Shown piece by piece: positions 19,159-23,580 of a stretch of DNA of 23,580 nt; position 1 is the stretch's first letter, and every line of letters starts with the position of its first letter. Origin of the DNA: Purshia tridentata. Its lineage: Eukaryota; Streptophyta; Magnoliopsida; Rosales; Rosaceae. The stretch is taken from assembly GCA_003254885.1 (NCBI GenBank), contig QANT01000628.1, forward strand, positions 1 through 23,580. The letters run 5' to 3'. Under the pieces are notes generated by a model. It had not been told where the DNA came from and did no database searches. It saw nothing but the letters and a program-made list of their open reading frames with translations. The position numbers were made by a program, and so were the translations under genes.

Positions 19159-20800
19159 CTAAACTTCAAATAGCTCTTTGAGATTCATGTGAGGTGCTAG
19201 GCCATTGAGAGTATCGCTCCACCACAACTCGGACACTTGCTGGTAAACCCTTTCGGTTGGGTGGCCAGAGTCGAAAAACACATATTCAGTAACATTGTGA
19301 CATAATTCATATTCTGTCACACCTCTCTTCCCTCCACAGCTCATAATTCCTCTGTACGGACCAGAGCCACAGCATGCAGCCTTTCCTTCCTTGAAGCCTT
19401 TACAAGTTACAACATCACAATAACAAGAAGGAAAGTTAAAAACAAACAAGAGAAAGCTAAAACTAAAAGGAGAGGGTGATGGTTATATGTACCATATTTT
19501 GATGGATGGTTAATTCTTTTAGTTATGTAATTGTAGAAATTTGCATTTGAATATTTGAATCCTTGGAGCTGGCTCTTCAATTTTAAGAGGGATTTAGCAA
19601 GTAGTCTATTGTGTAGTTTCACTGGTGCTGTAAGTTCTTCGACACAGGTACCAATGTTTCCTGGTTTGAGTACTCTAGAGCCTGGTAAAGAATTAAGAGG
19701 TCCCAGGCTTAAAAACCCAAATTTCCTTCCTCCTATCTTTTATATTTCCTGACACACATCAATTTGTATATGAAGTAACTCATCCAAAAATTTCTTATTA
19801 AATTCATAATCATAAAAGCAAATTGTATATGGACTGTGACAAGCTATCAACAAGTTTTAAAAAGTTTCATGTGGGTATTATTTTGATCCCATTTGTGAGG
19901 TTGCCAATCACCATGCCAACATTTTCATGTGAGTGGGACAGAAACAAACTGGAATTTCTTGCAAAAGAGGTATAGTAATCGTTGCTGCCGATGCTAATTA
20001 AGTAAACGGATTTTGACAGCAACTCATAGGCTTCTTTATCACCAACTTTGCACCTCAACTGCTTCTTCACATTCTTGAAATTACTTAGTTGAGTTTTAAG
20101 GTCTATAACCTGAAAAACAAGAAATCAACCATGCCCTTGTCAACTGTGAATATTGGATCATTGTAATGTTGCGAGATTGTCTGGCAAGAAATCATTACCC
20201 CTATAGGCAATGTGTATATATAAACAGTGCAACTTGCTCTGAATCCTAAATTAATACATATTCAGATGGTGTAAGTATAAAGAAGGCAGATCACATACAA
20301 ATCCTTGATAAGTTTCAGGTAGTGCACCAGCCCCGGCAGATGCAAAATTCACCCCATAAACATAGTTGTCCAACCCCGGTTGTAAATATGGTGGTATAGA
20401 TGGCAAAATTGCAACTCAGCTGCAGCCATTAATAATAGAAATTCAACACTAAATTGTGTCATATACCATCCCTAATGTTAAAGAAAATGTATTACAATAT
20501 TATTTGCATGAAGAATGTCTTATTCTTACCAATGAAATCTGGGATTAGACGACCATTGGAAGGTCTACTAGTGGAGTGATTGAAGAAGGTTTGACCATAG
20601 GGCTAGAAATTTGCCTGGAACCTAGTGGTAGTATTTATGTAGTTATTATTTCTAGCATCAAACAGTGAATCACCAAATATGAATAATCCAGCCCTGCATT
20701 TTATATCAAGCCCCAAATGGCCATGGCAGCTACTTGGAATAAGAACAAGGCCTGCACAAAAAGCTGCCAGCATATAAACTTGAAACCATAAAGTTCCCAT
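19159..20800 (-). pseudogene. GDSL-5: GDSL esterase/lipase pseudogene with multiple lesions
   Basis: Exons 20530-20800, 20299-20419, 19882-20109, 19493-19748 and 19159-19397. The N-terminus (MGTLWFQVYMLAAFCAGL) and [15 protein letters not shown] are clear, with Arg for Gly after FDA. Lesions: TAG at 20603-20605 in exon 1 (QANF-stop-PYG, Trp in relatives); exon 2 is 121 nt, one base short near 20413; the exon 3 donor at 19880-19881 is AT instead of GT; TAA at 19740-19742 at the start of exon 4 (EI-stop-KIGG, Tyr in relatives). The PLGC motif of exon 4 has become PLNS. Exon 5 is fully preserved ([35 protein letters not shown]). Four independent disabling changes make this an old pseudogene. Confidence 0.93.
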
Positions 20801-20849
20801 TATTTCAGAACCTTAGCTCTGGTTTAGTACTACTTTGTTTATACTATGT

Positions 20850-20877
20850 TCTCCTCTGTTTCATTTCTATTTAAAGG
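20850..20877 (-). promoter_or_regulatory. Core promoter module of GDSL-5 (relic)
   Basis: Minus strand CCTTTAAATAG (20868-20877) then TGAAACAGAGGAGA (20863-20850), about 50-75 bases before the former ATG. The motif stayed intact although the gene is dead. Confidence 0.5.
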
Positions 20878-21365
20878 TGTTTGTGACTTTGAGCGTATGA
20901 CAACAAAATTTTGAAATATGTATAATGTACATTTGACTATTTGAGAGAGGTTGGTTGTGGAATTGAATTGGTCATCGAAAATCCAATGGTACCTACTATC
21001 TAGCATATTCTCTTCACATACATAAATTAATTATTGAAAGCAATATTGAAGGTCGACAAACCAGCATGCAATGTGAAATATGATAACCTTCTCCTTTTCT
21101 GATAGGACCGAATAAGATAACCTTTAGTTTGAGAGAAGAGCTGCGGTCGAATTTTTAAGTCACATATCGTTGTTAAGGGTAGCGTGGCCTTTGCCTTATT
21201 TATAAGGCTTTTTTTTCTTAAACACATACTATTTTAAGATGTGAATACTTAAATAAAACTGATTTATTCAGGAAACCCAATGTCTGCAAAACTACGTTAC
21301 TAGTCTTGCAATAACATTTTGCTTCAGCTCCATCACTTAGGAAGTTTACATCTGAATTTGACTAA
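20878..21365. other. Intergenic DNA between GDSL-5 and GDSL-6
   Basis: Upstream flank of GDSL-5 on the left; 3' flank of GDSL-6 on the right (CAATGTCTGCAAAACTACG near 21278 resembles the array's shared TGTCTGCAAAATG). No other gene seen. Confidence 0.5.
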
Positions 21366-21996
21366 TTAATTAAGTTCAAATAGCGCTTGAACATTGTAAG
21401 GCCATGTGACATTGGAATTTCCACTCCACATTAGCTTGGAAAATTGCTGGTTAGTTCTTTTGGTGGGATGGCCAGCATCAAAAAACACATAGTCACTAGG
21501 ATTGTCACATAATTCATACTCTTCCTCTGGTCCCTTTCCTCCACAGTTGTTAATTGCTCTGTATGGACCTCTGCCACAACATTCCTTCTTCCCTTCCTTG
21601 AAACCTTCAGAGATTTAAGTTACAAATACAATGTTATAAAACATCTTATTTTAGCATACAACAGAAAAATAAGAAAACAAATACGCTTTTATACCATATT
21701 TTGTTGGATTATTCAGTCTTTCACTCATTGCAGTATAGAAATCGAAAGACGAATATTTGAATCCTTTCAGCTTGCTCTGCAGCTTATGAAGGACTTCAGA
21801 AATTGCATTATTGTTTATTTCTGCCATTGTTGTAAGTTCTTCCAAGCAGGCTCCTATCTTTCCTGGCTGAAGTGCTAGCATAGCTGGATGGCAACCCACA
21901 GGCCCCAAGCTTAGAAACCCAAATTTCCTTCCTCCTTTTTTGTATATTTCCTGAGACATCAAAACACATGAACATAATCAACATGGAAATTATAAG

Positions 21997-22001
21997 GAAT
22001 A
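21997..22001. repeat. Left target-site duplication of LTR-2
   Basis: GAATA, identical to 22491-22495, abuts the TG end of the element. Confidence 0.85.
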
Positions 22002-22490
22002 TGTTGGTCTTGAGTTTACAAACTAATACCAAAAGTATGGGTGATAAGTTTACAAACTTGATCACACCTCTCACACACTCTCACAAAGGAAAACAAAAAA
22101 ATAAGCCACAGGAAAAGAGAACTTGAAAGGAGCAACACTATTTCTTATTGATTAACTCTGATTGAGTTGATATCACAAACATACAAGGTCATGCGCGCCT
22201 TATATAGGCAGCTGGTACATAAAAGTTATACAAGGATTTAATGCATGTAAGTTGTAAAAGNAAGTGAACACAATAAATAAAAGTAGAGCTATCCTATCTA
22301 GGTGTAGATAACTAAAACATAGCATGAATAGATGAAGAAAAAATAGCCACCCTCACGTAATCATGCAAACTAGTGTGAAACCAAGATAAAGTAGAAAAAA
22401 ATTGTGGGCTTTATTAATGAAGGCAGCCACCAACCTATGTGAAAGAAATCAGCCACCTTTCCGTACTTATTTGATTTGTAATCTTCAACA
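22002..22490 (-). mobile_element. Solo LTR (LTR-2) in intron 3 of GDSL-6
   Basis: Plus strand begins TGTTGGTCTTGAG and ends AATCTTCAACA: TG...CA ends with TGTTG/CAACA inverted repeats and exact 5-bp GAATA duplications. On the minus strand it starts TGTTGAAGATTACAAATC and has a TATA box, CTATATAAGG, at 22198-22207, so minus orientation is likely. It explains why intron 3 is about 607 bases here against 90-150 in the other copies. There is no internal retroelement sequence. It contains one undetermined base (22261). Confidence 0.87.
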
Positions 22491-22495
22491 GAATA
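22491..22495. repeat. Right target-site duplication of LTR-2
   Basis: GAATA, identical to 21997-22001, follows the CA end of the element. Confidence 0.85.
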
Positions 22496-23530
22496 AGCTA
22501 TCATTTTTGCTTTAAATATTCACAGAAAAGAGAAATGGGTAAATGTATATTACGTACTTTGACCACATCTGTTATGTTGCCAATCACCGTCCCTATGTAT
22601 TCTTCTTGTGAGTAGGAATCAAATAATTGCTTGCTGATGTTAAATTGGAGAGGGGCTATGTAATCATTACTGCCAATGCTAAATAGGTAGACAGCACTAG
22701 AAAGCAATGTCTTGGCTTCTGCACATAACCTAGCCTGTTCCTCAGCTGCTTTTCCACATTCTTGAAATAATTAAGCTGAGTTTTAAGGTCTATCACCTGG
22801 GATAAAACAAAAAAAAAATTAAAAACTACAATCAAAATAAACAAAGACCCCCTTTCAATTGTGCTTCTAAAGATGAGATATTTGGTAATGCAATTAGTAC
22901 TCAGCATAAGTAATTGAGAGTATTGGATATATAGACGACAAAATTGTGACTAATGGCTAATTTTTGATACCTTAACTAAGTGTTAAGAGCCTAATGTGCA
23001 AGAACACATACCAAACCTTGATGAGTTTCATTCAGAGCACCAGCCCCACCAGAAGCAAAGTTGACCCCATAAGTATAGTTGTTGAGGCCAGGTTGTAGAT
23101 ATGGTGGAATCAATGGCAACTTTGCATACTCAGCTGCAATGAAAATTGAATTAACCATTGCATTACAATCTAAATGTTAAAAGTCAACCTCACATTAATT
23201 TACAACATCTTACCAATGAAGTCTGGAATTTGACGTCCATCAGTAAATCTCCCAGTGAGGTACCTGAAATAGGTCTCTCCATATGGCCAGTAATTTGCCT
23301 TGGCAGTAATGGGAGTGTCTATATAGTTATTGTTTCCAGCATCAAATAGTGAATCCCCAAACACAAACAAAGGCTTATGTTGTCTCTGAAGAGTGAAGTG
23401 GCCCAGGCAGTTGCTTGGAATCAGAAGGCTTGCACAAAAGGCCAATACAAAGATAGTGAACCTCAAACTTGCCATGTTAATCAATCAAATAGGTTCACTT
23501 TATGCATATCTTCTCCTTGGATTTGCTAGA

Positions 23531-23539
23531 TATTTATAG
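23531..23539 (-). promoter_or_regulatory. TATA box of GDSL-6
   Basis: Minus strand CTATAAATA, a canonical plant TATA box, about 56-64 bases before ATG 23475. The array's TGAAACAGAGGAGA motif is not clearly present; only a partial AAGGAGAAGA occurs between box and ATG. Confidence 0.65.
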
Positions 23540-23580
23540 GCCTTTTGTGGTAAAAGGTAATGTAATTAATGAACATTGAT

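Larger units (their letters stand above)
21366..23475 (-). pseudogene. GDSL-6: GDSL esterase/lipase, complete but for a 2-base frameshift
   Basis: Exons 23214-23475, 23012-23133, 22558-22796, 21695-21950 and 21366-21604, all with GT-AG sites. Start at 23475 (MASLRFTIFVLAFC) is preferred over ATG 23484 because relatives start at this point. Blocks: [49 protein letters not shown]. Exon 3 is 239 nt where 237 (79 codons) would keep frame: at 22722-22729 the minus strand reads GGTTATGTGCAGAAG where relatives have GGTGATGCAGAAG, so QLRNRLG runs into YVQKPRHC. Everything downstream is open in the shifted frame (TLLSSAVYLFSIGSNDY). With only one lesion and an ambiguous base in the same gene (22261), it may be a recent pseudogene or a sequence error over a functional gene of about 375 residues. 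It is clearly diverged from the GDSL-3/4 pair. Confidence 0.82.

Noticed and set aside
21808-22074. 88-codon minus-strand frame
   Set aside because: It runs from LTR-2 across intron 3 into exon 4 of GDSL-6 in the wrong frame.
1-23580. tRNA or rRNA genes, CRISPR arrays, bacterial operons or organelle insertions
   Set aside because: None was recognised on either strand; the window has plant nuclear gene structure throughout.

Overview
The window looks like nuclear DNA from a flowering plant, most likely a eudicot. Genes are split by short AT-rich GT-AG introns, intergenic DNA is AT-rich, and the families present (F-box/LRR and plant GDSL lipase) are plant ones. A clade below eudicot cannot be named from sequence alone. 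All recognisable genes lie on the minus strand, so they read right to left.

Layout: 1-1177 is AT-rich DNA with no gene. 1178-2521 is an F-box/LRR gene with one in-frame stop. From about 3.0 kb to 23.5 kb there is a head-to-tail array of six five-exon GDSL esterase/lipase genes of the GLIP1-like type, called GDSL-1 to GDSL-6 here from left to right, plus gene relics between them. Exon lengths (about 268, 122, 231, 256 and 239 nt) and intron phases (1, 0, 0, 1) are the same across the array, so lesions can be located almost to the base.

Only GDSL-3 (11959-13773) and GDSL-4 (14862-16720) read open through all five exons; they are close sister copies inside a ~2.8-2.9 kb tandem duplication. GDSL-1 has lost its signal-peptide segment and carries frameshifts. 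GDSL-2 is split in exon 2 by a 711-bp solo LTR with a perfect 5-bp target duplication, and also has a stop codon. GDSL-5 has two stops, a frameshift and a lost splice donor. GDSL-6 is complete except for a net 2-base gain in exon 3, and a second solo LTR (489 bp) sits harmlessly in its third intron. Relics lie at 10434-10745, 14380-14664 and 17130-17578.

Other mobile or repeated DNA: a 388-bp Mutator-like MITE with 9-bp target duplications (9602-9989) whose left arm is duplicated, a possible 1.1-kb inverted-repeat element (about 5040-6158) carrying a pyrimidine-rich minisatellite, and a 41-bp tandem repeat upstream of GDSL-2.

Functional reading: the working products would be secreted GDSL hydrolases (Ser, Gly, Asn and Asp-x-x-His blocks, N-terminal signal peptide). 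Some characterised members of this family act in defence, but the substrate cannot be deduced here. The region is best read as a birth-and-death gene cluster. I saw no sign of a wholly new molecular system; the most informative signals are the dated insertions, the chimeric relics and a promoter motif shared by the array.
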